From positions 62,001 through 126,000 of the forward strand of contig NZ_CP005286.1 of assembly GCF_000819445.1 (NCBI RefSeq): a stretch of 64,000 nt of DNA, written 5' to 3'. Positions 1 through 8,547 of this stretch are shown here, one piece after another. Position 1 is the first letter of the stretch. Each line of letters begins with the position of its first letter. This DNA comes from Corynebacterium humireducens NBRC 106098 = DSM 45392 (GTDB taxonomy: Bacteria > Actinomycetota > Actinomycetes > Mycobacteriales > Mycobacteriaceae). The translations under genes were made by a program, and so were the position numbers. The notes beneath the pieces are model-generated. The model ran no database searches. It had not been told where the DNA came from and worked only from the letters and a program-made list of their open reading frames with translations.

Positions 1-2
1 CG

Positions 3-902
3 CACCGCTCCGCGCTGCGTTCCATCGCGCGGGTCGTCGCGGAGACGGCTGAGCCGACCCCGCCGGAGCAGGCGTTGTCGCAGGTGGTGGCGCAGCTGGC
101 GGAGGGTCCGGCGCTGGTGCTCACCGGGGCGGGCGTGTCGACGGACTCGGGCATCCCGGACTACCGCGGCCCGCGGGGCTCACTGAGCCGTCACCGGCCG
201 ATGACCTACCAGGAGTTCAGCCACGACCCGGCGGCGTCGCACCGCTACTGGGCGCGTTCCTTCATCGGCTGGCGACAGATGGACGACGCCCGCCCGAACC
301 GCACCCACTTCGCGCTCGTCGAGCTGGAGCACGCCGGGTACGTCGGCGGACTGGTGACCCAGAACGTCGACGGCCTGCACCGGGACGCCGGCACGGAGAA
401 CCTGCTCCACCTGCACGGCAACCTGGACACCGTCATGTGCCTCGAGTGCGGGGCGCGGGAGGACCGGCGGTTGTTCGGCGAGCGGCTGGAGGCGGCGAAC
501 CCCGGCTTCCGGGAGTCGGTCGCGGTGGACCCCTCGATGGTCAACCCCGACGGTGACGTGACCCTGCCGCAGTCGGTGGTGGACCGTTTCACCATGGTCG
601 GGTGCCTGCGTTGCCGGTCACGGCGGCTCAAGCCGGACGTGGTGTACTTCGGCGAGCCGGTGCCGGCCGTACGGAAGGAGCGGGCCGCGGAGATGCTGGA
701 GGGCGCCGCCTCACTGCTGGTCGTGGGCTCCTCCCTGGCGGTGATGAGCGGCTACCGATTCGTGCTCGAGGCGCAGCGCCAGGGAAAGCGGGTCGCGGTG
801 GTCAACGGGGGACCGGGACGCGCCGACGGGCGCGTCGACGTGCTGTGGCGCACCCCGGTCGCGCCGGCCTTCGACGACCTGCTGGATGAGCTGGGCCTGT
901 AG
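3..902 (+). CDS. Sir2-family NAD-dependent protein deacylase (5' partial)
   Basis: Cytosolic sirtuin that removes acyl groups from lysines using NAD. The NAD-binding motif GAGVSTDSGIPDYRGP, the TQNVDGLH motif, the catalytic histidine in LHLHG, and two CxxC pairs (CLEC, CLRC) for the structural zinc are all visible. The frame is open to the left edge without an in-frame ATG or GTG, so the true start probably lies outside the window; a TTG at 75 is the only internal alternative and would remove about 24 residues. Sequence resembles the SIRT4-like (class II) bacterial group. Its convergent neighbour is a lipase, with a palindromic repeat between them. The physiological substrate cannot be read from the sequence. 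Confidence 0.88.
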   Translation, partial: HRSALRSIARVVAETAEPTPPEQALSQVVAQLAEGPALVLTGAGVSTDSGIPDYRGPRGSLSRHRPMTYQEFSHDPAASHRYWARSFIGWRQMDDARPNRTHFALVELEHAGYVGGLVTQNVDGLHRDAGTENLLHLHGNLDTVMCLECGAREDRRLFGERLEAANPGFRESVAVDPSMVNPDGDVTLPQSVVDRFTMVGCLRCRSRRLKPDVVYFGEPVPAVRKERAAEMLEGAASLLVVGSSLAVMSGYRFVLEAQRQGKRVAVVNGGPGRADGRVDVLWRTPVAPAFDDLLDELGL

Positions 903-912
903 CGCCTGTTCT

Positions 913-992
913 GAGGTACCCTTCTGTCCTCTCTGGAGAGGATTGACCTGGGGAAACCCGGAGCTCCGAGGGGTATCGGGGTACTTCCGCAC
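913..992. repeat. Dispersed palindromic element, copy 1
   Basis: About 80 bp with inverted ends: a left GGTACCC arm and a right arm reading GGGTACTTCCGCAC. The core contains TTGACCTGGGGAAACCCGG. Related copies in the same core orientation occur at 34417-34500 and 35555-35640. This copy lies between the convergent sir2 and lipase genes, where it could act as a terminator. It resembles REP/MITE-type non-coding repeats; no family name is assigned. Confidence 0.7.
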
Positions 993-1005
993 AGCCCGGC
1001 TGCTC

Positions 1006-1893
1006 TCAGGGCGCGATCGCGTCCAGCGCCTCGCGCACGATCCGGCGGACGCGGGCGTCGCCGGGCAGGTCGACGTGCAGCACCCGGGACTTCGGCTCGA
1101 CGTCCTGGACGATGATGTTGGTGATGTCCGCCTCCGGGTCGTCCGACTCGAGGAAGCACGTCTCCAACGGCTGGATGATGGTGTCGAACCGGGTGGCGAT
1201 GTTCGTGTACCCCACCCCCTCCTCGACGGGGCCGTCGGCGTTGATCTCGTCGAGGAGCGGGTGCCCGGTGATGAGCTGGAAGCCGGAGGGGCCGAACCAC
1301 GAGGAGATCGCCGAGGTGAGCATCGACTCGCCGATCCGCGTGCTCGTCATGCCGGAGAGCATGCCGCCCATCGTCGTCCCGTGGTTCGGCACGCCGAGGG
1401 TGACCAGGTGGCGGACCTTCGGGGCGCCGTCGAGGACGCGCATCCAGTAGCGGGCGAGGATCCCGCCCTGCGAATGCCCGACGAGGACGACCTGGCGTGC
1501 GCCGGTGACCTGCAGGACGGCGTCGATGTACGCGCCGACCTGCTCCGCGGACTCCTCGACGCGGTCGGTGCAGCGGTGGCCGAACTCGGGGGCGAAGACG
1601 GCCCAGCCGTCCGCGCGCAGGTCGACTGCGAGGTTCTGCCAGATGCCGTTGGTGTCGCCGGTGCCGTGGATGAGGATCACCGGCCAGGGCCGTTCGGGAG
1701 TGGGGCGGGCGCGCCAGTCGTCCTCGAAGTGGCCGCGCGCCGGGATGCGGGCGGCCAGGGGGAGGTCGGGTTTGGTGGCCACCCGCGGCGGCCGGACCTC
1801 CCCGTCCTCAGTGGTCCTGTCGCGGGTGGTGCGGAGGCGGTGGAGCCGGTCAGCGAGGTCCCTCTGCAGTTCTGCCAGGTAGTCGGTCGCCAT
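1006..1893 (-). CDS. Alpha/beta-hydrolase, triacylglycerol lipase-like
   Basis: A 295-residue alpha/beta-hydrolase of the class-2 lipase (PGAP1/LipA-like) type. The oxyanion-hole motif LIHGTGD lies near residue 75, and the nucleophile elbow GHSQGG near residue 140 carries the catalytic serine. No signal peptide is evident; the N-terminus is charged (MATDYLAELQRDLADRL), so a cytosolic enzyme is likely. It should hydrolyse carboxyl esters, but the substrate is not determined by sequence. It is transcribed divergently from ferritin across a 61-bp gap. Confidence 0.82.
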   Translation of the reverse strand: MATDYLAELQRDLADRLHRLRTTRDRTTEDGEVRPPRVATKPDLPLAARIPARGHFEDDWRARPTPERPWPVILIHGTGDTNGIWQNLAVDLRADGWAVFAPEFGHRCTDRVEESAEQVGAYIDAVLQVTGARQVVLVGHSQGGILARYWMRVLDGAPKVRHLVTLGVPNHGTTMGGMLSGMTSTRIGESMLTSAISSWFGPSGFQLITGHPLLDEINADGPVEEGVGYTNIATRFDTIIQPLETCFLESDDPEADITNIIVQDVEPKSRVLHVDLPGDARVRRIVREALDAIAP

Positions 1894-1954
1894 GGGGCCA
1901 GCCTAGCGGCGCATCATCAGTGACACCCGCCACAAACGTGCCTAGCATGGAGCC

Positions 1955-2470
1955 ATGAAGATCAACGACAAGCTACTCGACACCCTCAACAAGCAGGTCA
2001 CGGCGGAGCACCAGGCCGCCCTCATCTACCAGCAGCTGGCATACGACCTCAACGCGCTCAGCTTCTCCGGCATGAGCTCGTGGATGATGGCGCAGGCGGA
2101 TGAGGAGCGCGCCCACGCCGAGAAGATCGCCGACCACATCCTGGCCCGCGGCGCGAACGTGAAGCTCGGGGACATCGAGATCCCGGAGCTGGAGGTCTCC
2201 TCGCCGCTCGACGCGTTCACCATCTCCCTCGAGCATGAGCGGCAGGTCTCGGAGATGATCCGCAACCTGGCGCGCGTGGCCGATGAGGTGCAGGACCTCG
2301 ACTCCCGCACCCTGGTGAACTGGTTCCTCAACGAGCAGATCGAGGAGGAGGACACCGTCGGCGGCATCATCGACCAGCTGAAGCTCGTCGGCGAGGACGG
2401 CGCGGGACTGCTGCGTATCGACGCCCGCCTGGGCGCCGAGCGGGATCCCCTCACGGGTCCGGCGCAGTAA
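1955..2470 (+). CDS. ftn: Ferritin
   Basis: A 171-residue bacterial non-haem ferritin that oxidises Fe(II) and stores it as a mineral in a 24-mer shell. Ferroxidase ligands fit the E. coli FtnA pattern with a one-residue offset: E18, Y25, E51, H54, E95, Q128 and E131. The -10-like TAGCAT at 1943-1948 lies 6 nt before the ATG, which suggests a leaderless mRNA. No iron box is seen upstream, although one is present just after the stop codon. In C. glutamicum ftn is under DtxR control; whether that holds here is inference. Confidence 0.93.
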   Translation: MKINDKLLDTLNKQVTAEHQAALIYQQLAYDLNALSFSGMSSWMMAQADEERAHAEKIADHILARGANVKLGDIEIPELEVSSPLDAFTISLEHERQVSEMIRNLARVADEVQDLDSRTLVNWFLNEQIEEEDTVGGIIDQLKLVGEDGAGLLRIDARLGAERDPLTGPAQ

Positions 2471-2484
2471 TTTCCGCGAAACCC

Positions 2485-2514
2485 TAGACAATGAAGGGTA
2501 GCCTAACCTATTCT
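2485..2514 (+). promoter_or_regulatory. DtxR-like iron box inside a candidate promoter
   Basis: The 19-mer at 2493-2511 matches the DtxR consensus TTAGGTTAGCCTAACCTAA at 15 of 19 positions, with an intact core TAGCCTAACCTA. It sits between a -35-like TAGACA (2485-2490) and a -10-like TATTCT (2509-2514) with an 18-bp spacer, so bound DtxR would block that promoter. Transcription would start near 2521, directly before the hairpin at 2538-2589. Confidence 0.7.
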
Positions 2515-2537
2515 GATGGGGCTCCAACCTCTTCTGG

Positions 2538-2589
2538 ACTGAGGCGGGAATCGGTGGACGTGGTGGTTCACCCCGATTCCCGCCTCAGT
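2538..2589. terminator. Strong hairpin, ftn terminator or small-RNA 3' end
   Basis: Perfect 17-bp inverted repeat, ACTGAGGCGGGAATCGG with its complement, around an 18-nt loop. No U-tract follows. It may terminate ftn transcription, or form the body of a short transcript from the iron-box promoter just upstream. amn appears to have its own -10 (TAGGCT, 2609-2614) beyond the hairpin. Confidence 0.75.
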
Positions 2590-2621
2590 GCATTCCGGGG
2601 AATCTCGCTAGGCTGGCGGCC

Positions 2622-4034
2622 ATGCACCAGGTTTTCGACGTCGACGAGGCCGTGGACGGACTCGTCGAGATCTACGACCATTCCACCGCCCTCGCCCGCA
2701 CCATCCTGGATGAGGGCACCTACGACGAGTACCGCGACGTCGTCTACCCGAAGATCATCGTCGACGTGAAGGAATGGCGGCCCATCGACCGCAACGAACC
2801 CTTCGGCTACGTCGACGAGGCCGGCCGCTACTCCGCGACCCTCTCGAAGCCCCACATCATCAGGGACTACCTGCGTGACCAGCTCACCCGGCTGACCGGC
2901 AACTACCCGTGCGACATGTACATCGGGCCGTCGTCGGAACGCATCCCGCCGGAGTACATCCGCGGCATCGAGGGCATCTCCGAGGCCCGGCGGGCCGGGG
3001 AGGGCGCCGCCGAGATCCCCCGCCCGACGCTGGACAATGTCCACGACGCCATCGTCGACGGCGAGTGGGAGGCGTTCCACGGCGTCGAGAAGCCGCTGTT
3101 CCACTTCGGCCCGCAGCGTTTCGACATCGCCTGCGCCCGCATCGAGCACTACACGGGCATCGAGGTGGAGACCCTCCAGCGCTTCATCCTCTTCACCAAC
3201 TACGACATGCACACCACCGAGTTCGTGAACTTCGGCGTCGCCGAACTCGCCCGCGGGGACTCCCGCTACACCGACCTGCTGCTGCCCTCCGGGCGGCAGA
3301 TCTCCCGCGACCGGGCCTCCCTCGTGGACGCCCCCTCACTCAACCTCGCCTCCCGCTACCAGATGCCCCGCTACGACCTGTGCACCCGCGACGGCGACGG
3401 CATCACCATGATCAACATCGGCGTCGGACCGTCGAACGCCAAGACCATCACCGACTGCCTCGCGGTCCTGCGCCCCGAGGCGTGGATCATGATCGGCCAC
3501 TGCGCCGGCATGGACGGCCGCATGCGCATCGGCGACCTCATCCTCGGCAACGCCTACCAGCGCCAGGACAGCATCCTCGACAGCCACATCTCCCACGACA
3601 TCCCGATCCCCGCGATCCCGGAGATCCAGATCGCCCTGGAGAACGCCGTCGAGGAGATCTACGGCGACGACAACTCCCTCATGCGTACCGGCACCGTGCT
3701 GTCCACCGCCGACCGCAACTGGGAGTGGCACACCCCGCGTGACCTGTGGGAGAACCTCCGCGGCTCGACCGCCGCGGCCGTCGACATGGAGTCCTGCGCC
3801 CTCGCCACCAACGGCTACCGCTACCGCGTGCCCTACGGCGCGCTGCTGTCGGTGTCGGACCTGCCGCTGCACGCCGTGCCGAAGCTGCCCGCCCAGGCGC
3901 AGGCCTTCTACTCCAACTCGAAGGAGGCGCACGTCATGTGCGCGGTCCGCGCCGTCGAGTCACTCGCGCAGGACCCCGAGCGACTGCGCACCCGCAAGCT
4001 GCGGCGCGCGATCGGGGAAGTGCCGTTCAGGTAG
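2622..4034 (+). CDS. amn: AMP nucleosidase
   Basis: A 470-residue protein close to E. coli Amn (about 484). It hydrolyses AMP to adenine and ribose 5-phosphate in purine salvage and adenylate-pool control. The C-terminal half has the nucleoside-phosphorylase-like fold: the stretch around MINIGVGPSNAKT, the phosphate-site region MIGHCAGMDGRMRIGDLIL, and the purine/ribose site AVDMESCALATNGYRY. The start is ATG 2622, with TAGGCT at 2609-2614, 7 nt before it, suggesting leaderless expression. An iron-box promoter and hairpin lie directly upstream, but whether they affect amn is unknown. Confidence 0.92.
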   Translation: MHQVFDVDEAVDGLVEIYDHSTALARTILDEGTYDEYRDVVYPKIIVDVKEWRPIDRNEPFGYVDEAGRYSATLSKPHIIRDYLRDQLTRLTGNYPCDMYIGPSSERIPPEYIRGIEGISEARRAGEGAAEIPRPTLDNVHDAIVDGEWEAFHGVEKPLFHFGPQRFDIACARIEHYTGIEVETLQRFILFTNYDMHTTEFVNFGVAELARGDSRYTDLLLPSGRQISRDRASLVDAPSLNLASRYQMPRYDLCTRDGDGITMINIGVGPSNAKTITDCLAVLRPEAWIMIGHCAGMDGRMRIGDLILGNAYQRQDSILDSHISHDIPIPAIPEIQIALENAVEEIYGDDNSLMRTGTVLSTADRNWEWHTPRDLWENLRGSTAAAVDMESCALATNGYRYRVPYGALLSVSDLPLHAVPKLPAQAQAFYSNSKEAHVMCAVRAVESLAQDPERLRTRKLRRAIGEVPFR

Positions 4035-4124
4035 GTCGCCTGTTCGAGGTCCCGCCCGCTCATGTCGGCCCCTCGGGGGACAGTGGAGGTGAAAAGCCCC
4101 CCTGACCCCGAGGAGTTGATCCCC

Positions 4125-5054
4125 ATGTCCACGCACATCCCTGTCGCTGTCATCCAGCACCAGCGTTTCATCCACCGCGTCACCGGAGCGGAGTCTCTGC
4201 TCCTGTCCAGCGCGGTGGAGGGGGAGGAGGCCGTCACCGGGTGGCACCCGGTAACGGACGGCTGCGGCGGCCGCGAGTGGGTCGTCGAGAGGTTCCTCGC
4301 GCTGTGGGCCGCCCACGGGGCCCGGGGACTCGTCCTCTACGTCCCCGACCGCCTCATCCGGGACCTGCTCGCCGAGCAGCTCGACGCGTTCCCGGGGCTC
4401 GTCCTGCGGGACGTGGTCAGCGGTGCGCGGCTCGTCGCCGCCTGGGAGACGTGCCGCGCGGCCTTCGAGGAGCAGCGCGAGGAGCGTTTCCCGGAGCCGC
4501 CGCCGCGCCCCGCGCCGGAGGAGGCGCCGCCGCTGGTCATCGCGACGGACGCCTCCCGCGGCAGCCGCGGGAAGGTCACCGGCCTGGGCATCGCGACGTC
4601 CGCCGGGCAGGTGCAGATGCTCAGCACCCGGACCGACACGATCCTGGCCGGGGAGTTCGCGGCGGTCAACGCGGCGCTGGAGAGGTACTTCTCGACGTCG
4701 TGGACCCTCGACATCCTCACCGACTCACAGAAGGTGTGGGCCCGACTCAACGAGGAGCACCTCCTCGAGGGCCCCATGCGCAGCCCCGAGGAGACCCGCT
4801 GCGTGCAGCGCGTGTGGGACATGCGCCGTCTGGGCGCCACCGTGCGGGTGCACTGGGTGCGCGGCCACAACGGGCACGTGCTCAACGACGTCGCGGACCG
4901 GGCCGCGGTGGCGGCGCGTCGGAAGGCACAGTGGAAGCTGGACGACAGCAGCGCGATCCTGGAACGCCTGCGCACGGACCTCCGAGAGGAGCTGCGCACC
5001 TGCGGCGACCTCGTCCCGCGGGCGGAGTCCCGGGACTACCGGGCTGCGGCGTAG
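4125..5054 (+). CDS. RNase H-like domain protein
   Basis: A 309-residue protein. The C-terminal half (about residues 140-285) has RNase HI features: the first Asp in VIATDASRGSRGK, a Glu in AGEFAAVNAAL, an Asp in LTDSQKVW, and a late Asp in HNGHVLNDVADRAA next to VHWVRGHNG. This is the expected D-E-D-D set, so cleavage of RNA in RNA/DNA hybrids is plausible. The N-terminal 130 residues are unassigned. ATG 4125 was chosen because GAGGAG (4110-4115) sits 9 nt upstream; an earlier in-frame start at 4062 lacks such a site. Confidence 0.75.
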   Translation: MSTHIPVAVIQHQRFIHRVTGAESLLLSSAVEGEEAVTGWHPVTDGCGGREWVVERFLALWAAHGARGLVLYVPDRLIRDLLAEQLDAFPGLVLRDVVSGARLVAAWETCRAAFEEQREERFPEPPPRPAPEEAPPLVIATDASRGSRGKVTGLGIATSAGQVQMLSTRTDTILAGEFAAVNAALERYFSTSWTLDILTDSQKVWARLNEEHLLEGPMRSPEETRCVQRVWDMRRLGATVRVHWVRGHNGHVLNDVADRAAVAARRKAQWKLDDSSAILERLRTDLREELRTCGDLVPRAESRDYRAAA

Positions 5055-5080
5055 AACACCTCACCAGGCACAATAGAGGT

Positions 5081-7810
5081 GTGAAACTTCGCACCGACAT
5101 GCAGACCCGCGCCGCCTACAGCTCCGACGCGTCGATCTTCCGGCGTATCCCGGCGGCGGTCGCGGAGCCGGCGGACGTCGAGGAGGTCCGCGACGCGATC
5201 CGGCAGGCCCAGCTCATGGGCTGGCCGGTGGTGGGCCGCGGCGGGGGCACGTCCGTGGCGGGCAACGCGATCGGCGACGGCCTCATCATCGACACCTCGC
5301 GTCACTTCAACCGCATCCTCGCGATCGACCCCGACGCGCGTACCGCCACGGTGGAACCGGGCGTGATCTGCGATGACCTGCGGGCGGCCGTCGCAAAGCA
5401 CGGGCTGACCTTCGGCCCGGACCCGTCGACGCACTCGCGCGCGACGATCGGCGGCATGATCGCGAACAACGCCTGTGGCTCGCACTCCGTCGCGTACGGC
5501 ACCACCGCGGACAACCTCGTGTCCGTCACGATGATGCTTGCCGACGGCCGCCTCGTCACCGTCGACGGGCACGGCTGCGACGACCCCGAGATCGACGCGG
5601 CCCTGCGGCAGCTCGTGGACGAGCACCACACCCTCATCGACAACGAACTCGGGCACTTCGCCCGGCAGTCCTCGGGCTACGGCCTGCACCACCTGGCGAC
5701 GAGCCCGGTCAAGGCGATCGCCGGGTCGGAGGGCACCCTGGGCATCATCACCGAGGCGACCGTCCGGCTCGTGGAGCTGCCGCCGGCGAAGGCGCTGGCG
5801 GTGCTGGCCTTCGACACGGTCTTCGACGCCGCGCGGGCGGGTGCGCAGCTGCGCACACACCCCGGCATCGCCGCGATCGAGGGCATGGGCGGCGACCTCG
5901 TCGACGCGCTGCGCACCAACCCCGACCTGCCGGGCACCGACCCTGACCTGCCGGGGGAGGACGCCGGCGGCTGGCTCTTCTGCGAGGTGACGGGCGCGAC
6001 CCCCGCGGAGGCGGAGGCGGGGGCCGCGGCGATCCGGAAGGGCGTGGCGAAGCGGATCGTCACGGACCCGGAGGAGATGCGCGCGCTGTGGCGGATCCGG
6101 GAGGCGGCGGCGGGCATCGTCACGCGGCTTCCCGACGGCGGCGAGGCGTGGCCCAACTGGGAGGACTCCGCCGTCCCGCCGGAGAATCTGGCCGACTACC
6201 TGCAGGGGCTCTACGACCTCATGTCCCACCACGGCCTGCGCGGCATCCCCTTCGGGCACTTCGGCGAAGGCTGCGTGCACGTGCGCATCAGCTTCGACCT
6301 CGAGTCGGAGGAGGGTCGCCGCACCTTCCGCCGGTTCATGCGCGACGCCGCCCTCCTGGTCACCAGCCACGGCGGCAGCCTGTCCGGCGAGCACGGTGAC
6401 GGCCGTGCGCGTTCCTCCCTGCTGCGTGCCATGTACTCCCCGGCGCTGCGCGACGTGTTCGAGCAGTTCAAGCTCATCTTCGACCCCGACCGCATCTTCA
6501 ACCCCGGCGTGCTCGTGTGGGCGGAGAACTTCGCGGAGGGCCTGCGGATCGGGCGGGGGCAGCGGCGCCACGAGATCAGGCCGGTGCACCGCCTGGAGTC
6601 CGACCGGGGTTCCCTGGTCAACGCGGTGAACCGGTGCGTCGGCGTCGGGTCGTGCCGTTCGATGAGCGGTGCGATGTGCCCGTCCTTCCAGATCACCCAC
6701 GATGAGGTCCACTCCACGCGCGGCCGGGCGCGGCTGCTCTCCGAGGCGATGCGCGGCGAGACCCTCGACGGCTTCCACTCGGAGGAGGTCCGCGACGCCC
6801 TCGACCTGTGCCTGTCCTGCCGCGCCTGCGCGAGCGAGTGCCCCGTCGGCGTCGACATGACCACGTACAAGGCCGAGTTCCTCCAGGAGCACCACCGCGG
6901 ACGCCGACGTCCCCGCGCGCACTACGTGCTGGGCTGGCTGCCGCTGCTCATGCACACGCTGCGCCGCACGGGGCTGCGTCGCGTCGCCGCCCGCAGTCTC
7001 CGCGCTCCGGGCATGGCGCGGGTCCTCGGCCTGGACCCGGGGCGTCCGCTCATCAGTCTGCGGGAGGGGAGGATCCGGACGGGACGGACAGCCGGGGAAC
7101 GCGGCACGGTGGTCCTGTGGCCGGACACCTTCTCCGGGATGGACTCGGCGGCGGCGCAGGCGGCCGTCGAGGTGCTGGAGATGCTCGGCTACCGCGTGGA
7201 GATCCCCCGCGGCTTCGTCTGCTGCGGCCTGACCTGGCACTCCACGGGGCAACTGGGGATGGTCAAGCGCGTGCTGCGGCGCACGGCGCGGGTCATGCGG
7301 CCCTGGCTGGACCGGGAGCTGCCGGTCATCGGCGTGGAACCCTCGTGCACGGTCATGCTCGCCGACGCCCCCTCCCTCACCGACGACCCCGACGTCGCCC
7401 GCCTCGCCGCCGCGACCGTGTCGTGGGCCGAGTTCGTGGCCCCCGCCCTGGCGGAGCTGGACGTGGACGTCGAGGACCTGCAGGCCCTGACGCAGGTGCA
7501 CTGCCACGAGCGTTCCGTGGGTGACCCCACGCACTCGGCGGCGATCCTGCGGGCGCTGGGAGTGGCGGAGGAGCAGATCGCCACCGGCTGCTGCGGCCTG
7601 GCCGGCAACTGGGGTTTCGAGCCCGGGCACGCCGGGATGTCGCTTGAGCTGGGTGAACGTGAGCTCTTCCCCCGCGTGCGGGCCCTGGACCCGGACGCGG
7701 AGGTCATCGCCGACGGCTTCTCCTGCCGCACCCAGATCGAGCAGGGCACCGGGCGGCGGGCGCGGCACCTCGCCGAGGTGGTGCGCGACGTGCTGCGCGC
7801 GCAGGACTGA
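5081..7810 (+). CDS. FAD-linked 2-hydroxyacid (D-lactate-type) dehydrogenase with Fe-S and CCG domains
   Basis: A 909-residue fused flavin and iron-sulfur dehydrogenase. Residues about 25-230 form the FAD-binding (PCMH) fold, with VVGRGGGTSVAGNAI and TIGGMIANNACGSHS. The FAD-oxidase C domain follows, with GEHGDGRARSS. Ferredoxin-type cysteines appear in CLSCRACASECPVG, and two CCG domains follow (GFVCCGLTWH, TGCCGLAGNWG). This matches quinone-linked D-lactate, glycolate or D-2-hydroxyglutarate dehydrogenases of the YdiJ type. The GTG start at 5081 gives the normal family N-terminus; the frame stays open upstream only because it overlaps the previous gene. The adjacent LldR, lactate permease and LutABC favour D-lactate as substrate, which is inference. 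Confidence 0.83.
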   Translation: MKLRTDMQTRAAYSSDASIFRRIPAAVAEPADVEEVRDAIRQAQLMGWPVVGRGGGTSVAGNAIGDGLIIDTSRHFNRILAIDPDARTATVEPGVICDDLRAAVAKHGLTFGPDPSTHSRATIGGMIANNACGSHSVAYGTTADNLVSVTMMLADGRLVTVDGHGCDDPEIDAALRQLVDEHHTLIDNELGHFARQSSGYGLHHLATSPVKAIAGSEGTLGIITEATVRLVELPPAKALAVLAFDTVFDAARAGAQLRTHPGIAAIEGMGGDLVDALRTNPDLPGTDPDLPGEDAGGWLFCEVTGATPAEAEAGAAAIRKGVAKRIVTDPEEMRALWRIREAAAGIVTRLPDGGEAWPNWEDSAVPPENLADYLQGLYDLMSHHGLRGIPFGHFGEGCVHVRISFDLESEEGRRTFRRFMRDAALLVTSHGGSLSGEHGDGRARSSLLRAMYSPALRDVFEQFKLIFDPDRIFNPGVLVWAENFAEGLRIGRGQRRHEIRPVHRLESDRGSLVNAVNRCVGVGSCRSMSGAMCPSFQITHDEVHSTRGRARLLSEAMRGETLDGFHSEEVRDALDLCLSCRACASECPVGVDMTTYKAEFLQEHHRGRRRPRAHYVLGWLPLLMHTLRRTGLRRVAARSLRAPGMARVLGLDPGRPLISLREGRIRTGRTAGERGTVVLWPDTFSGMDSAAAQAAVEVLEMLGYRVEIPRGFVCCGLTWHSTGQLGMVKRVLRRTARVMRPWLDRELPVIGVEPSCTVMLADAPSLTDDPDVARLAAATVSWAEFVAPALAELDVDVEDLQALTQVHCHERSVGDPTHSAAILRALGVAEEQIATGCCGLAGNWGFEPGHAGMSLELGERELFPRVRALDPDAEVIADGFSCRTQIEQGTGRRARHLAEVVRDVLRAQD

Positions 7811-7821
7811 TCAGGCCGGGA

Positions 7822-8538
7822 TCAGCCGCCCAGCTGCGAGAACCACGTGATGTGCTCGCGCAGCAGCTCGGCGGCCTGCGCGCCCTGCCGCTTCTCGACG
7901 GCCGCCAGGATCGCCCGGTGCTGCTCCTGCAGGCGGCGGGCGATGGCGGGCCAGTCGGGGTTGTTCGCGACGGTCTCGCTGATGTAGCTGATGGTGGCCT
8001 GCCGCAGCGAGGCCATCATCGTCTCCACGACGACGTTGCCGGCCAGTGAGGTGAGCAGGATGTGGAACTGCGCGTCGAGGGCGTGGAAGTCCGCGGCCGG
8101 GAGGCCGGGGTGGTCCATCTGGTCGAGGACCTCGCCGGCGCTGCGGAGGATGGCGGCGCGTTCCTCGGAGTCGGGCGCGATGCGGGGGTCGGCGGAGTCG
8201 TGGGCGGCCTGGGTCTCCAGGAGGAGACGGGTCTGCACGAGGTCGCGGACGGGCAGGGCGCGGGTGGCCACGTGCATCCGCAGTGCCCAGGCCAGGGCGG
8301 CGGAGGGCTCGGAGATGACGATGGCGCCGGCGTTGGGGCCGGATCCGACGCCGGAGCGGACGAGCCCCATGGCGTCGAGAATGCGGGTGGCCTCGCGGAC
8401 GGAGGCGCGGGAGATGCTGAACTGCTCCGCGAGGGCCCGTTCGCCGGGCAGTTTGTCGCCGACGACGATCTCGCCTGAGCGCAGCTGTTCCTCCAGCCAG
8501 TCGAGGACGACGGAATAGGCACGCGGAGCTGTGGTCAT
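7822..8538 (-). CDS. lldR: FadR-type GntR regulator, LldR-like
   Basis: A 238-residue regulator with an N-terminal winged helix-turn-helix (about residues 8-75; PGERALAEQF, SRASVREATRILDAMG) and a C-terminal FCD ligand domain with metal-binding-type histidines (DFHALDAQFH, QEHRAILAA). Length and overall sequence resemble C. glutamicum LldR, which represses lactate genes and is released by lactate. TGGTNNNACCA palindromes of the LldR type are present in the lldP/lutA intergenic region. It lies 9 nt downstream of lldP on the same strand, so it is probably co-transcribed and indirectly autoregulated. Confidence 0.87.
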   Translation of the reverse strand: MTTAPRAYSVVLDWLEEQLRSGEIVVGDKLPGERALAEQFSISRASVREATRILDAMGLVRSGVGSGPNAGAIVISEPSAALAWALRMHVATRALPVRDLVQTRLLLETQAAHDSADPRIAPDSEERAAILRSAGEVLDQMDHPGLPAADFHALDAQFHILLTSLAGNVVVETMMASLRQATISYISETVANNPDWPAIARRLQEQHRAILAAVEKRQGAQAAELLREHITWFSQLGG

Positions 8539-8547
8539 GCCCTCATA

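Noticed and set aside
886..1923. Long plus-strand open frame opposite the lipase gene
   Set aside because: It mirrors the high-GC lipase coding frame, has Arg/Asp/Val-rich low-information sequence and no family motif.
4241..5080. 280-residue N-terminal extension of the FAD/Fe-S dehydrogenase
   Set aside because: It overlaps the RNase H-like gene in another frame and is rich in Arg/Gly/Pro; GTG 5081 gives the family N-terminus.
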